The translations under genes were made by a program, and so were the position numbers. From the NCBI GenBank assembly GCA_036874045.1, contig JAZBRI010000010.1, forward strand, positions 3,802,001-3,866,000: DNA of 64,000 bases. Reading direction: 5' to 3'. How positions within the stretch are numbered: the first letter of the stretch is position 1; each line of letters starts with the position of its first letter. Shown here piece after piece: positions 22,661 to 34,334 of the stretch. The notes beneath the pieces were generated by a model. That model was not told the DNA's origin, ran no database searches, and saw only the letters and a program-made list of their open reading frames with translations. The stretch is from Cymodocea nodosa (taxonomy: Eukaryota; Streptophyta; Magnoliopsida; Alismatales; Cymodoceaceae).

Positions 22661-23940
22661 AACTAAACATTTATACTTTCCTCCACTCTTCTATCTTTAG
22701 CAAAATATGCTCTGTAAGCTTTGCTTCTCGAGGAGTAACCAACAAGTATGACAGGTTCAGACTTAGCATCAAACTTGTCTTTAGCATTTCCTGTATTTAA
22801 GACAAAACATTTGCATCCAAATGTCTTAAAATACCCAACATTTGGAGTTTTATCGAACCAAATTTCAAAGGGTGTCTTATTCAATGTGGATCTAATGTGA
22901 GTTCTGTTGGAAATGTGACAAGTTGTTCCTACAGCTTCTGCCTAGAGAAATTTAGGTAGATCCGTGGCATTTAACATAGTTCTAGCCATTTCTTGTAATG
23001 TCCTATTTTTCCTTTCCACAACTCTATTTTAAGCAGGAGTTTTAGGATAAGAGAATTCATGCAGAATTCCAAATGAATTGCAGAGGTTTTCAAATTCATA
23101 GTTTTTAAATTCCCCTCCATGATCACTTCTAATTTTCTTCATTGTTAGTTCCTTCTAATTCTGAACTCTTATGCAGAAATTCCTGAACTCATTGTAAGTT
23201 TCATTTTTATGTGTCAAAAATATTACCCAAGTTAATTTGGAGAAATCATCAACAATAACAAAGGTATATTTTCGACCCCCAAGACTTGATACTTGAGAAG
23301 GACCAAACAAATCTAGATGTAGCAGTTCTAATGGCCTTTTGGTGGACACAACATTTTTGCTGTGAAGAGCAGTTCTCTTCTGCTTCCCTAGCATACACTC
23401 ACTACACACTCTATCCTTCTTAAAAGTGAGTTTAGGTAGACCCCTAACAAGATCACCTGTGGATAGCTTTCTGATATTCTTCATACTAATGCGACCAAGT
23501 CTTCTATGCCACACCCAATCGTCTTCACTAGTTGCTACCAAACAGGAATTGCTTGCAGAATTTTCACATGGAAAGTTTAATGTATATATTGAGCAATTTC
23601 TAATACCATTAAATTTTGTTTCATTTGTGGTAGGATCAATAATGTAGCAGTTTTTAGCATTAAAAGAAACAGTATAGCCTTTATCACATAATTGTCCTAC
23701 ACTTAACAAATTTTGTTTTAAACCATTTACATGCAAGACATTCTCAATTATACCATTTTCAGATGTAATATTTCCTATTGTAGTTATTTTACACTTTTCA
23801 TTATTTCCAAACTTAATAGATCCTGAACTTAAGTTTTTAACTGAGTCAAGAAAGCTTTTCTTACCTGTCATGTGCTTTGAGCATCCACTGTCCACAATCC
23901 ATTTAGTTGAATGTGCTTGAAACTCCTTGTCACCCTGCAA
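22661..23940 (-). pseudogene. Copia protease and integrase (outer element)
   Basis: Residues 1-261 from 23940 are open: protease WIVDSGCSKHMTG, the zinc domain WHRRLGRISMKN..CSECMLGK (second His changed to Arg against the inner copy), then the start of the integrase core LLHLDLFGPSQVSSLGG and VDDFSKLTW. The rest is broken near 23155, with a TAG at 22942-22944 shared with the inner copy, and ends with NKTPFEIWFDKTPNVGYFKT. No foreign LTR lies in this copy, so it shows the empty site of the solo LTR. Confidence 0.83.
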
Positions 23941-24880
23941 ATCATACTGAAATTAAAGCTTTTGGTACCCAAATCTTCTTGGGTGCAAAAGAGTTAGTCC
24001 TTAAAACATTAAATCTATTGCCTTTTGGCAGCCACATATGACTTGATCTTCGTTTGATGGCAAACACAGTGGTGTCATCTCTATAAGATCGAATCACTCC
24101 ACCACAATAAGGTATTTCCTGTGGTGTAGCATACCCTAGGCCATATTTATTCCCATTTGATCATTGAGATCCTATTATTTTATTTAATCCTTTTTGTCCT
24201 TGAGTAAATTTACATATAGTATCTTTCAAATCTGATATGGTAGTTAATAGATTTTTATTTTCATCTTTTAATTCATAGTTATCACAACTATACTTATCTA
24301 AATTTGATTTTAGATTTCCATCTTCAACTATAGTTGATTCTAATTCAGCAATTGAATTTTCTAAGCAATGATTTAATCTTTTAATTTCTTTCTTAAAATC
24401 TCTACACTTCACATATAAATTATCTACAGTAGATAGAAGACTGTTTATGTCTAAATCATCATGCTCATTTTCTGAACTAGAGGAAGTAGAGCATACCTCT
24501 TGTGCTGCAAAACAAACATTGGTTGCAGCTTCTTCAGAATCTGATGAACAACTTGAAGAACTATTGTCATCCCGCGTAGCTTTGAGAGCCATCTTCTTTT
24601 TGTCCATCAATCTCTTCTTCTTATCTCCTTGATCTTCTTCTGTCTGAAATGGACAGAAGGTCTGTATGTGCCCTTACCTTTTACATTTGAAATATGTAGG
24701 GACCATTCTTTTAGAAGAGCTGGACTTATTCTTTTTCTTCATAAACTTTTTAAAGTTCCTTGCCAACAACATGATCTCATCATCGTCTGAGCTTAGAACT
24801 TCCTCTGTGGATGGAAATGCCATTTCCTTTTTCTTTTCAGCTTTCTTTTCAACAACTCCTTCTTGCTCTTTCTAGTCCTT
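23941..24880 (-). pseudogene. Copia Gag C-terminal part (outer element)
   Basis: Minus-strand reading from 24880: KEQEG, DDDEIMLLARNFKKFMKKKN, a degraded knuckle (YFKCKR stop GHIQTFCPF, with the first Cys lost), MDKKKMALKATRDDNSSSS, and the coiled part NHCLENSIAELESTIVEDGN. It ends with KKIWVPKALISV stop, with the protease following in a frame shifted by one base. The N-terminal capsid half is absent because family A sequence begins at 24881. Confidence 0.8.
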
Positions 24881-25990
24881 TGTAAAATGTCAATTTGTGC
24901 ATTTTATATATGTTAATTCATGCATATTAAGGATTATAAGTCATCATTATATATGTTTTTATAAAGGATTACATGAAAATCATATTTTTAGACATATGCA
25001 TGAATTAGGGATTAAATAGTTGATAATGTACAAATTTATCCTTTATCAATTAAACACCTAGTCAATAGCCCTTGTATTAGACATAATTCTTATAATTCTT
25101 CAATGTATGACTTTATATACATTGTATGATTGCTAAATCAGTTAAATATGATGTTAAACTAAAGAACTTTAAGTAATTCATGTATGTACATGTGAAAAAG
25201 TTGTAGACCAAAACCATCCTAATTTGGCAACTTTCCATATATGGCAACTTATGCATGCATGTATACTATATTTGCATCATATGATTTATATTCAATGTAT
25301 ATGTGCATCCAACTTGGTTTTGAGTTTTATAGGTCAATAAATCATGAAATCAAGGTGGATTAAAGAGGAAAAAACGTGGGCCATTGGATGCAACTTATTG
25401 GAGCCCAAGCAACAAAAGCCTAAAGTATCTAAAGTGTTTGACCACTCAATTGTAGGCTATCTCCTTCTCTTCCAACACATTGCAGCCGGCAGTTCTAGCC
25501 ATTCCAGCATCTCCGTCCGGAAAGTCCCATCTTCCCCTTGTTCTTGAACAAGCTCCCTTCAAGAATGGTGAGCTTTGGCGTCTTCCACTCCTCCTAGAAG
25601 ACACCTTCTGTTCAATTCAGATGGCCATACGTTAGGATCTCCTTGGGCATTCATCTTGGTGGATTGGGAGGCTCGTGTGACTGATTTGGAGTGGAGCAAA
25701 AGGTTAGGATCTTCAGGGTTGAGTCATCGGAAGCACCATTCTTAGATGTGGAAGCCAAAGTTGTTGGTCTTGAAGGCAAGATCTTGAGGATGTGCACCAC
25801 TCTTCTTCAAGGCAACCTTAGAAGCTTCACTTGGACGTGCTACAGGGTGGTGACAGCCTAGTGGAGCATCGATTTCAAGGACTTTGGGGAGTCATTGCTT
25901 GAAGAAACGTGGAGGATTAAAAGGTATGATGGAAAGGAGAGATCCTCATACTAGTTTTCATGTTTTACAATTTTATATGTATGAGTATAG
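24881..25990 (+). repeat. Athila-like LTR, family A, first 1110 bases (copy b)
   Basis: Begins TGTAAAATGTCAATTTGTGC directly after copia gag sequence. It matches 26290-27399 nearly base for base, then breaks at TATAGTTTGAG into copia gag sequence. It is the left unit of a tandem duplication. The small frame at 25344-25547 recurs in all family A LTR copies simply because the LTRs are similar. Confidence 0.88.
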
Positions 25991-26289
25991 TTTGAGAGCC
26001 ATCTTCTTTTTGTCCATCAATCTCTTCTTCTTATCTCCTTGATCTTCTTCTGTCTGAAATGGACAGAAGGTCTGTATGTGCCCTTACCTTTACATTTGAA
26101 ATATGTAGGGCCCGTTCTTTTAGAAGAGCTGGACTTATTCTTTTTCTTCATAAACTTTCTAAAGTTCCTTGCCAACAACATGATCTCATCATCGTCTGAG
26201 CTTAGAACTTCCCCTGTGGATGGAAATGCCATTTCCTTTTTCTTTTCAGCTTTCTTTTCAACAGCTCCTTCTTGCTCTTTCTAGTCCTT
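25991..26289 (-). pseudogene. Duplicated fragment of outer copia gag
   Basis: Repeats 24581-24880 with few changes, including the shared TAG (26281-26283) and the DDDEIMLLARNFRKFMKKKN segment. It lies between a broken and a complete LTR of family A, which shows that gag fragment and LTR were duplicated together. Confidence 0.88.
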
Positions 26290-28442
26290 TGTAAAATGTC
26301 AATTTGCACATTTTATATATGTTAATTCATGCATATTAAGGATTATAAATCATCATTATATATGTTCTTATAAAGGATTACATGAAAATCATATTTTTAG
26401 ACATATGCATGAATTAGGGATTAAATAGTTGATAATGTACAAATTTATCCTTTATCAATTAAACACCTAGTCAATAGCCCTTGTATTAGACATAATTCTT
26501 ATAATTCTTCAATGTACGACTTTATATACATTGTATGATTGCTAAATCACTTAAATATGATGTTAAACTAAAGAACTTTAAGTAATTCATGTATGTACAT
26601 GTGAAAAAGTTGTAGACCAAAACCATCCTAATTTGGCAACTTTCCATATATGGCAACTCATGCATGCATGTATACTATATTTGCATCATATGATTTATAT
26701 TCAATGTATATGTGCATCCAACTTGGTTTTGAGTTTTATAGGTCAATAAATCATGAAATCAAGGTGGATTAAAGAGGAAAAAACGTGGGCCATTGGATGC
26801 AACTTATTGGAGCCCAAGCAACAAAAGCCTAAAGTATTTAAAGTGTTTGACCACTCAATTGTAGGCTATCTCCTTCTCTTCCAACACATTTCAGCCGGCA
26901 GTTCTAGCCATTCCAGCGTCTCCGTCCGGAAAGTCCCATCTTCCCCTTGATCTTGAACAAGCTCCCTTCAAGAATGGTGAGCTTTGGCGTCTTCCACTCC
27001 TCCTAGAAGACACCTTCTATTCAATTCAGATGGCCATACGTTAGGATCTCCTTGGGCATTCATCTTGGTGGATTGGGAGGCTCGTGTGACTGATTTGGAG
27101 TGGAGCAAAAGGTTAGGATCTTCAGGGTTGAGTCATCGGAAGCACCATTCTTAGATGTGGAAGCCAAAGTTGTGGGTCTTAGAGGCAAGATCTTGAGGAC
27201 GTGCACCACTCTTCTTCAAGGCAACCTTAGAAGCTTCACTTGGACGTGCTACAGGGTGGTGACAGCCCAGTGGAGCATCGATTTCAAGGGCTTTGGGGAG
27301 TCATTGCTTGAAGAAACTTGGAGGATTAAAAGGTATGATGGAAAGGAGAGATCCTCATACTAGTTTTCATGTTTTACAATTTTATATGTATGAGTATAGT
27401 TTGAGTATGTGGAAGGACGAAATTCTATGCATAAATCTTTGTTTCAAATGTTCTATATTAAAGATCACATACTGTTTTGATGTTAATTGATATAAGAATT
27501 GAGTTCATATCATATGTTTTGTGTGAATGATTATGATGGTGTAAATTGTGAAGGCAGTTTTCTGTTTCTTAGATGGCCAGAATGTTAGTAGCTTTTCTTC
27601 GAATTGTATGCACTTGTTTGTCATCTATAAATTCCGTTTTTTGTTTCATTTTGTAAGTATAATGAATGTAGAATATGTTTACAAAGTTTTAGAATTTTTT
27701 AGAATGTTTTTCGAAGATTTTCGATTTTATTTTGTGAAGGTATCAGTGGTTTTGAGTCTATGTCGAGTGCTAATTTTGAGCTCGACGCTTGTGCTATGCT
27801 TGCATCGTGTATCTTGTGGAATTTAGTTCTGTAAATTTTCCTTGTTAGCGTAACAGATCTACTTTCAAGGCGCGTGTATTTCGTAGCATTTCATGAAGAT
27901 TTGATAGAGATTTGATTTTTGCACCGAAGGTGCGTTTTTGGAAAGTTTCCATAACCGTCTGCGCCCCTTTCTTAAATAAGATATTGCCAGCGTTTTAGTT
28001 TGTTTTAATCCACAAAATTACTTCCATTTGAAAGATATTCTGAGGATCTTTTCAACAGTTATTTATTCTGTATTGTTAAATGTTCAAGTTGGAAGTTATT
28101 GGAGTTAAAAGTCGAGCATAAATTCTGTGATTTCTGGATTAATACTCATTGATTTCTTTAATTTCTTATCATAACTAATTGGATTTTGGGGTAATCATAT
28201 AAACCTTAATTACGTTATGAAATTTGTATATTAATATTAAGTAATTAGAGTTTAATTATGTGTTAGTTTAATGTGGATATTTAATCGGATAATCATTTTA
28301 ATAAAAATTATTTAAGACAAACTCCTTGTGGATTCGACCCGTACTTGCACATGCTTATTACAATGGGCACCGTGCGCTTGCGGTTATAAATGTAAAATTT
28401 ACACTTTTACCATTAATTTAACAACACATAAAAATGTTTACA
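26290..28442 (+). repeat. Athila-like LTR, family A, complete (copy c)
   Basis: 2153 bases, TGTAAAATGTC to AATGTTTACA. The 3' part holds the conserved block CTTGTGGATTCGACCCGTAC (28326) and GCGCTTGCGGTTATAAATG. Only AGTTTTT of the usual PBS-side spacer follows; the primer site itself is missing and inverted LTR sequence starts at 28457. Confidence 0.9.
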
Positions 28443-28456
28443 AGTTTTTTAAAATT

Positions 28457-29469
28457 GACTCCCCAAAGTCCTTGAAATCGATGCTCCACTAGGCTGTCAC
28501 CACCTATAGCACGTCCAAGTGAAGCTTCTAAGGTTGCCTTGAAGAAGAGTGGTGCACGTCCTCAAGATCTTGCCTCCAAGACCCACAACTTTGGCTTCCA
28601 CATCTAAGAATGGTGCTTTCGATGACTCAACCCTGAAGATCCTAACCTTTTGCTCCACTCCAAATCAATCACATGAGCCTCCCAATCCACCAAGATGAAC
28701 GCCCAAGGAGATCCTAACGTATGGCCGTCTGAATTGAAGAGAAGGTGTCTTCTAGGAGGAGTGGAAGACGCCAAAGCTCACCATTCTTGAAGGGAGCTTG
28801 TTCAAGATCAAGGGGAAGATGGGACTTTTCGGACAGAGATGCTTGAATGGCTGGAACTACCGGCTGCAATGTGTTGGAAGAGAAGGAGATAGCCTACAAT
28901 TGAGTGGTCAAACACTTTAAATACTTTAGGCTTTTGTTGCTTGGGCTCCAATAAGTTGCATTCAATGGCCCACGTTTTTTCCTCTTTAATACATCTTGAT
29001 TTCATGATTTATTGACCTATAAAACTCAAAACCAAGTTGGATGCACATATACATTGAATATAAATCATATGATGTAAATATAATATACATGCATGCATGA
29101 GTTGCCATATATGGAAAGTTGCTAAATTAGGAAGGTTTTGGTCCACAACTTTTTCACATGTGCATACATGAATTACTTAAAGTTCTTTAGTTTAACATCA
29201 TATTTAAGTGATTTGGCAATCATACAATGTATATAAAGTCATATATTGAAGAATTATAAAAATCATGTCTAAAACAAGGGCTATTGACTAGGTGTTTAAT
29301 TGAATAAAGGATAAATTTGTACATTATCAACTATTTAATCCCTAATTCATGCATATGTCTAAAAATATGATTTTCATGTAATCCTTTATAAGAAAATATA
29401 TAGTGATGACTTATAATCCTTAATATGCATGAATTAACATATATAAAATGCACAAATTGACATTTTACA
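28457..29469 (-). repeat. Athila-like LTR, family A, inverted 1013-base piece (copy d)
   Basis: Reverse complement of LTR bases 1-1013: it matches 26290-27302 in inverted order and ends at TACA next to CACCCCCATACCT, the purine tract of the minus strand. Together with copy c it forms a large inverted repeat with a spacer of about 1.15 kb. Confidence 0.88.
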
Positions 29470-30189
29470 CACCCCCATACCTAGTCTTTGCTAGTCCCTT
29501 AGCAAAGGAGTAAAGCTAAACAATGATAACACAAAGCCCATATAAAAGTACATTCATTAAAAACCAAAAACAAAAAAAACTAATAAATAAATAACAAAAA
29601 TAAAACTAACCTAGGCCACATTCGTTGGGATCACAACTACACTTAGCATGTGTAGCAAGCCTTTAAACCCCTAGGTCACCCTAGTGGTGGAGTTGTGTCT
29701 CCAAAGGGTTTTCAGCAGATATACCCACAAAATCCAAAACAAAACATAAAATAACACAATTAAAAGACAAAAACAACAAAAATATGCTCTTGGTTTCCTA
29801 AACATGGATAAAGTTGCTCTTAAGTAATCTTGACCTATTAGCTTCACCTTTATTCAATCACCTCTCACCTTTCTAGATTGGATTCAAATAATCATTCAAT
29901 TTCCATCCAAAGAAAGTAAAGTACTATATAAATAAGTATATGTAAAAATGGCCAAGACTAAGAAACAACCTACTCAACTCCCTCCAAGTTACCTAAGTAA
30001 TCCCAAAGGTCTATCCTTGAGTCCATTGTCCTTTTATTTTGACTGTTTTTTTTTTCTTTTCTTTTTTTCTCTCTTTTTATTATGTCCTACTCCAGCACCT
30101 TTTTACGCGACCACAATCCCTTACTTAGGGGAAAGTTGACTAGTTACTCAGTAGCTTTTGTAAGAACAAGTAATCAATCTCTCTTCTAC

Positions 30190-30220
<31 letters not shown>

Positions 30221-31783
30221 CTTTTTTTTTTCTCTCTTCCTAGCCCTTTACCCTTAAGAGTGCCTCCCACATCATTGTGTAGGAATGGGCAATTTTTCCT
30301 TAGCCTTTTTATTCTACCCTTCTCATAAGACAACCCCAAGGTATATTCCTAAGTTTTTACCTAAGTTTCCCTTCAAGAGGAGTGGTTCCTTTCTAGTCAA
30401 GGCCTCATGTAAGTGCAATACTACATATAAGCTCAAAAATATGGATGGTTTTCAATTTTATTCTTCTCCTCCCCTTAAGGTTCAAGGTTTCTTTCCTAAA
30501 GGATTCACTTTTAGGTCTCAATTATACCTAAAAGAATTCTATCCATTAGGGCCTATGAGCATTTATAAAACAAAATAAACAAGAAAAAGTATAAAATCGA
30601 AAAAAAATTGTCGTCAAATGCCTCCCCCCATACCTAAATTTTGCATTGTCCCCAATATAAAAGAAATCATTTAGGTAATAAGATAAAAAGCTTGAAGACG
30701 ACAAAAACAAAAGAAACAAACTATGACAAGTAAGAAAAGATTACACCCCCATACCTAGCATACAATCCATATACATTGTATAAATTTAAATTGCATTATT
30801 CCTAAAACATACAATGGAGATTGAGTAGTATGCTAAAGAAATAATGCTTAATATAAGTATCATTCAAATGCATCATATAGTAATAGGATTAAGAGTGCGT
30901 ACCTTGCTTGACGAAGAAAAGACTCAACTACAAAACTAATAAACATATCAAAATAGAAAAGAAAATATATATAAAGCACACAAACAACAAAATTAAATTA
31001 TTTATTTATAATAATTTTTTCTTTTTATTTTTTTTTAATAATTTATTATTATTATTATTAGTAGTAGTAGTAGTAGTACTAGTTATCTATAATGACATGC
31101 AAAACTAATTAAATGAGCAAACATAATTCATTCAAGTACTTAGGTCTTTAGTAATACTAGCAATTTGCAATATAATAAAAGAATTGAAAAGTAATCATTT
31201 TTAATTCCACTTAAGGCCTAATTTTCCTTAACTCATTCAATCACATGATCTTACTTTCATGCCACTATGATCAGTATAAAAACACCATGTATTTTATCAA
31301 CAAAACATCAACTTCATCCAAAGTTTTATCTTTAACAAGCAAACATAATATTCCAGAAATTAAACTGTGCTACTATAAATTCAAGATTTTCTACAAAAAT
31401 TCATACAACTTAGAAATTCACAATTAAATATTCTTCTGAAAGATAATTACTTTTATTTTCTAAGAAAAATTAGAGACAAAAATTTCCAAAATTGAAGTAT
31501 TGTCAAAATCAAGTGAAACTCAGATAACTCAGACTTCATAATCTGTAGAACATGTCATTTTAGAAAAATTCTCCAAAAATGTATACAAATCCAAATACAA
31601 CATATAATACCTTGTTTGAAAGATAAACTACTGTAGTTTCAAAGAAAAATTATAAAAATAATTTTTAACTCAACATTTAATTGCAGTTTTGATTTTACGT
31701 ATGCAAATAAAGAAAAATACCAGAAAAACTGCATCCATAGGGAGTTCGGAAGGTTAGGTGGCTAACCTTCCGGAAAGGAAAAA
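29470..31783 (-). mobile_element. Internal region of the coding-free family A derivative (minus strand)
   Basis: From the purine tract (29470-29482) inward the sequence is the 3' untranslated region, with AGGTATGGGGGG-type motifs, a pyrimidine-rich stretch (30040-30240) and a TTA/TAG-repeat junction at about 31020-31085. Then comes the second half of the leader up to the hairpin at 31747-31772. It is the reverse complement of about 44093-46369, including the same deletion junction. No element protein lies within it. Confidence 0.75.
31747..31772. repeat. Hairpin at the orientation switch
   Basis: CGGAAGGTTAG, loop GTGG, CTAACCTTCCG: an 11-base perfect stem. It lies 11 bases before the point where minus-oriented family A sequence changes to plus-oriented. 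Confidence 0.85.
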
Positions 31784-33060
31784 TATTTAATATCCTTTAA
31801 ATTGTTTTAGTTTTATTTGTTTTCTTGTTGAGATTGTTATTTTTCTTTGTTTGTTTGCAAAGAAATGGATACATGGATTGGCCGTTCTATGTGTTCAATT
31901 CTTTGTTATCTGAATTGCTTGTTACATGTTTAATTCAAGTTTATGATTTGGTGACAAGTAGCTTAATGGAGTAATGATAATCTTTGTGTACAAATTATTA
32001 AGACAGAATTTGTCTATCTGTAAATTTAAATTTTTTGATGTGCACGAGATTAGAACTCATTTTTATGATATTTTTCCTGAAATACTCAATTTCTGAGATT
32101 TCTTTTGAGTACTTATGCATAAAATTCTGAATTGTATGTTAAAAGATAAAAATCCTAGAAGACAGGGATATTTTGTAGATTTCTAAACAATTTTCTTCTA
32201 ATGATTTTTTGAAAAAAATCTATATATTTGAGTATTAAAAATTTAATTTAGTATTTTTTTTCAAAAACTAGAGGAAATTATCTTTCCAACAAATATTTAC
32301 ATGTATCATTTCGATTTATGTAAATTTCTATGTGATTTTTCTAAATTAAGGAGGTAAGTTGTTAATTTTGGGTTAAACAACTCGTTGAGTTAGTTAACTC
32401 AACGAGTTGTCTCTATCCAGAACTCGTTAACTTAACGAGTTGGTCCTTCATAGAACTCGTTTAGTTAGATAACTCAACGAGTTACTGCATCTAATTTTTT
32501 GGTGTAGAACAGTTTTATCATGTACTCTTATATTTGAAACTACAGTTATATGTTTGAATAAAAATTATTTTTGAAAATTTTATATGAAACTACAGTAGTT
32601 TATCTTTCAAAAAAGGTATTATATGTTGTATTTGGATTTGTATACATTTCTGGAGAATTTTTCTAAAATGACATGTTCTACAGATTACGAATTCTGAGTT
32701 ATCTGAGTTTTACATGATTTTGACAATACTTCAGTTTTGGAAATTTTTGTCTCTGATTTTTCTTAGAAACTAGAAGTAATTACCTTTCAAAAGAGTATTT
32801 ATTTGTGAATTTACATGCCATATGAATTTATGTAGAAAACTTTTAAGCCAAGGTAGTACAGTTTAGTTTCAGAAATTCCGTGACTACCTGTTTTAGATGA
32901 AACTCAGATTATATACAATGTTTGCGAGATATATGCTTTTCTGTTTGTATCTAGAATTTAGTGGCATGATAATAGAATAGTCACTGAATGAATCTACGAA
33001 AAATTAAGTTTCAAGTAAAAGAAAAAAAAATTGTTTATCAATTTCTCTATTATGTTGCAG
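31784..33060 (+). mobile_element. Leader of the pol-bearing family A copy
   Basis: Plus-strand sequence homologous to 42941 onward, starting abruptly at TTTAATATCCTTTAAATTG. It is non-coding and holds a set of palindromes at 32377-32480, where the derivative copy has a different palindrome class. It ends TATGTTGCAG just before ORF1, which resembles a 3' splice site. The primer site and 5' LTR in the proper orientation are missing, since the sequence to the left is inverted. Confidence 0.75.
32377..32480. repeat. Palindrome cluster, CGTTGAGTTA class
   Basis: The first unit is a perfect 16-base stem, ACAACTCGTTGAGTTA, with a 2-base loop and its complement (32377-32410). Two shorter units follow: AACTCGTTAACTTAACGAGTT at about 32431-32451 is itself nearly palindromic, and the next joins ACTCGTTTAGTTA with TAACTCAACGAGT. 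Confidence 0.88.
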
Positions 33061-33082
33061 ATTTGCTTAAATCACTTGAAGA

Positions 33083-33918
33083 TTGTGCTTGATTGAATAC
33101 ATTCGGTTTGTTCATTTAGCTAAAAATTTTCATGCCATTCTAGATAAATATTTAATTTATAATATGGATGAATTTAGTTTTAATTTGACACCTACATGTT
33201 CCAAATGCAAATTGAATAATCATGTTGATGCTGATTGCCCATTTTATATGCTAAATAGCAATGTAGGTGCATGTTCTAGTTCTAATGTTAGCCTATCTAT
33301 GCCAAATTTAAATTATAATGCTGATGTTTATGACACTAGTAGCTATAGTTGTGAAATTAAAATGGAAAAGTTTATAGGAAATATTCCTTATGCTGAATCT
33401 TCAATCAACTTAGCTAAGGCAATTGCTGAACTTAACACCTCTATGGATTTATTAAACTTAGCAAAAGCCTCTAGTGCCCCCATTTACATAGATGGTTATG
33501 AAAACATAGATTTAAGATCAACATCCTTGGTTGAGGATGAATCAATTGAAACTTATGTTGCTTTAAGGTTCGGGAGAGAGGTGAGCATTCCTAAAAAGGA
33601 AACTCCTTCTCTTGTACCAATGAGTGTTTCTACAGATGATTTAGGTTCATCCAATCAACTAAATAAAGAATCTGAAAATGAAATTTTATTGGGTGATAAA
33701 AAGGGTAAAGGTAAGTTATCCGAGGTAAGTATCCCTTTAGAAAGTCAACCTGCCTCTTTTCCCCATAGATTAAGAATATTGATCAGAATATTATGATGAG
33801 AGAAATCTTTGAACAGGTTAGTATTAACATTCCATTACTAGATGCAACAGAGTAAATACCTGCCTATGCCAAGTTTTTAAAGGAATTATGTACAAAGAAA
33901 CGAGCTAGGAAGACACCT
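33083..33918 (+). pseudogene. Family A ORF1: zinc-knuckle region ahead of protease
   Basis: Open for 237 residues from 33083, then frameshifted. A CCHC-like knuckle CSKCKLNNHVDADC is at about residues 40-53; its usual Gly before His is Asn. The remainder is polar and acidic with no retrotransposon capsid domain that I can see. After the shift near 33780 another frame reads EQVSINIPLLDATE stop IPAYAKFLKELC, which is the usual lead-in to the protease of Athila-like elements. In most elements Gag would sit here; in this one Gag lies after integrase. Function inferred: N-terminal part of Pol, or a reduced Gag tail. Confidence 0.65.
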
Positions 33919-34334
33919 ATGAAAGTGTGCTTAGCTAAATCCGTTAGTGCTTATTTCTGTCAAGACTTGCCTAAGAAGTTTAGTGATCCAGGTACTCCAA
34001 CCATCTCTTGTACAATTGGAGATACCAATTTTGATAGAGCATTGATAGATTTAGGAGTAGGAATAAATGTTATGTCATCTGGTGTTTATGTGAACCTAGG
34101 ACTTAATGGTATTCAACCCACTAAGGTTCTCATTCAACTAGCTGACCATTCTTTTAGAACTCCCTTAGGAGTTGTTGAAAACATATTGATTAAGATTAAA
34201 GATTTTGTCTATCCCATAGATTTTATTGTCTTAGAAAATCAACCTTCACTTGGTAGAAAGCAGAATGTACCTCTTATTTAGGAAGACCCTTCCTAGCCAC
34301 AGTAGATGCATACATAGGATGTAGAGATGGGTCT
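33919..34334 (+). pseudogene. Athila-like aspartic protease
   Basis: The segment DPGTPTISCTIGDTNFDRAL is followed by IDLGVGINVMSSGVYVNLGL, which aligns with the Athila-type protease site (usually DLGAS). Then come LADHSFRTPLGVVENILIKI and PIDFIVLE. The catalytic Asp is present; the residues after it are changed. A frameshift near 34275 moves the end (GRPFLATVDAYIGCRDGSM) into another frame. It would process the polyprotein in an active relative. Confidence 0.78.

Larger units (their letters stand above)
8053..24880 (-). mobile_element. Outer SIRE-like Ty1/copia element, 5' part missing
   Basis: Minus-strand element with its 3' LTR split in two (8053-8311 and 18953-20471) by a nested relative, then a purine tract and RNase H, RT, integrase, protease and part of gag in the order of a copia element read on the minus strand. 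It stops in gag at 24880 where an Athila-like LTR starts. Its remaining gag, primer site and 5' LTR are not found elsewhere in the window. Reading frames are broken by stops. Confidence 0.8.

Noticed and set aside
25344..25547. Recurrent 65-67 residue frame starting MKSRWIKEEKTWAIG in family A LTRs (also near 26753, 46833, 28808 and 58403)
   Set aside because: It lies in the LTR in sense orientation and recurs only because the LTRs are nearly the same; no domain, and no sign of constraint beyond the surrounding LTR.
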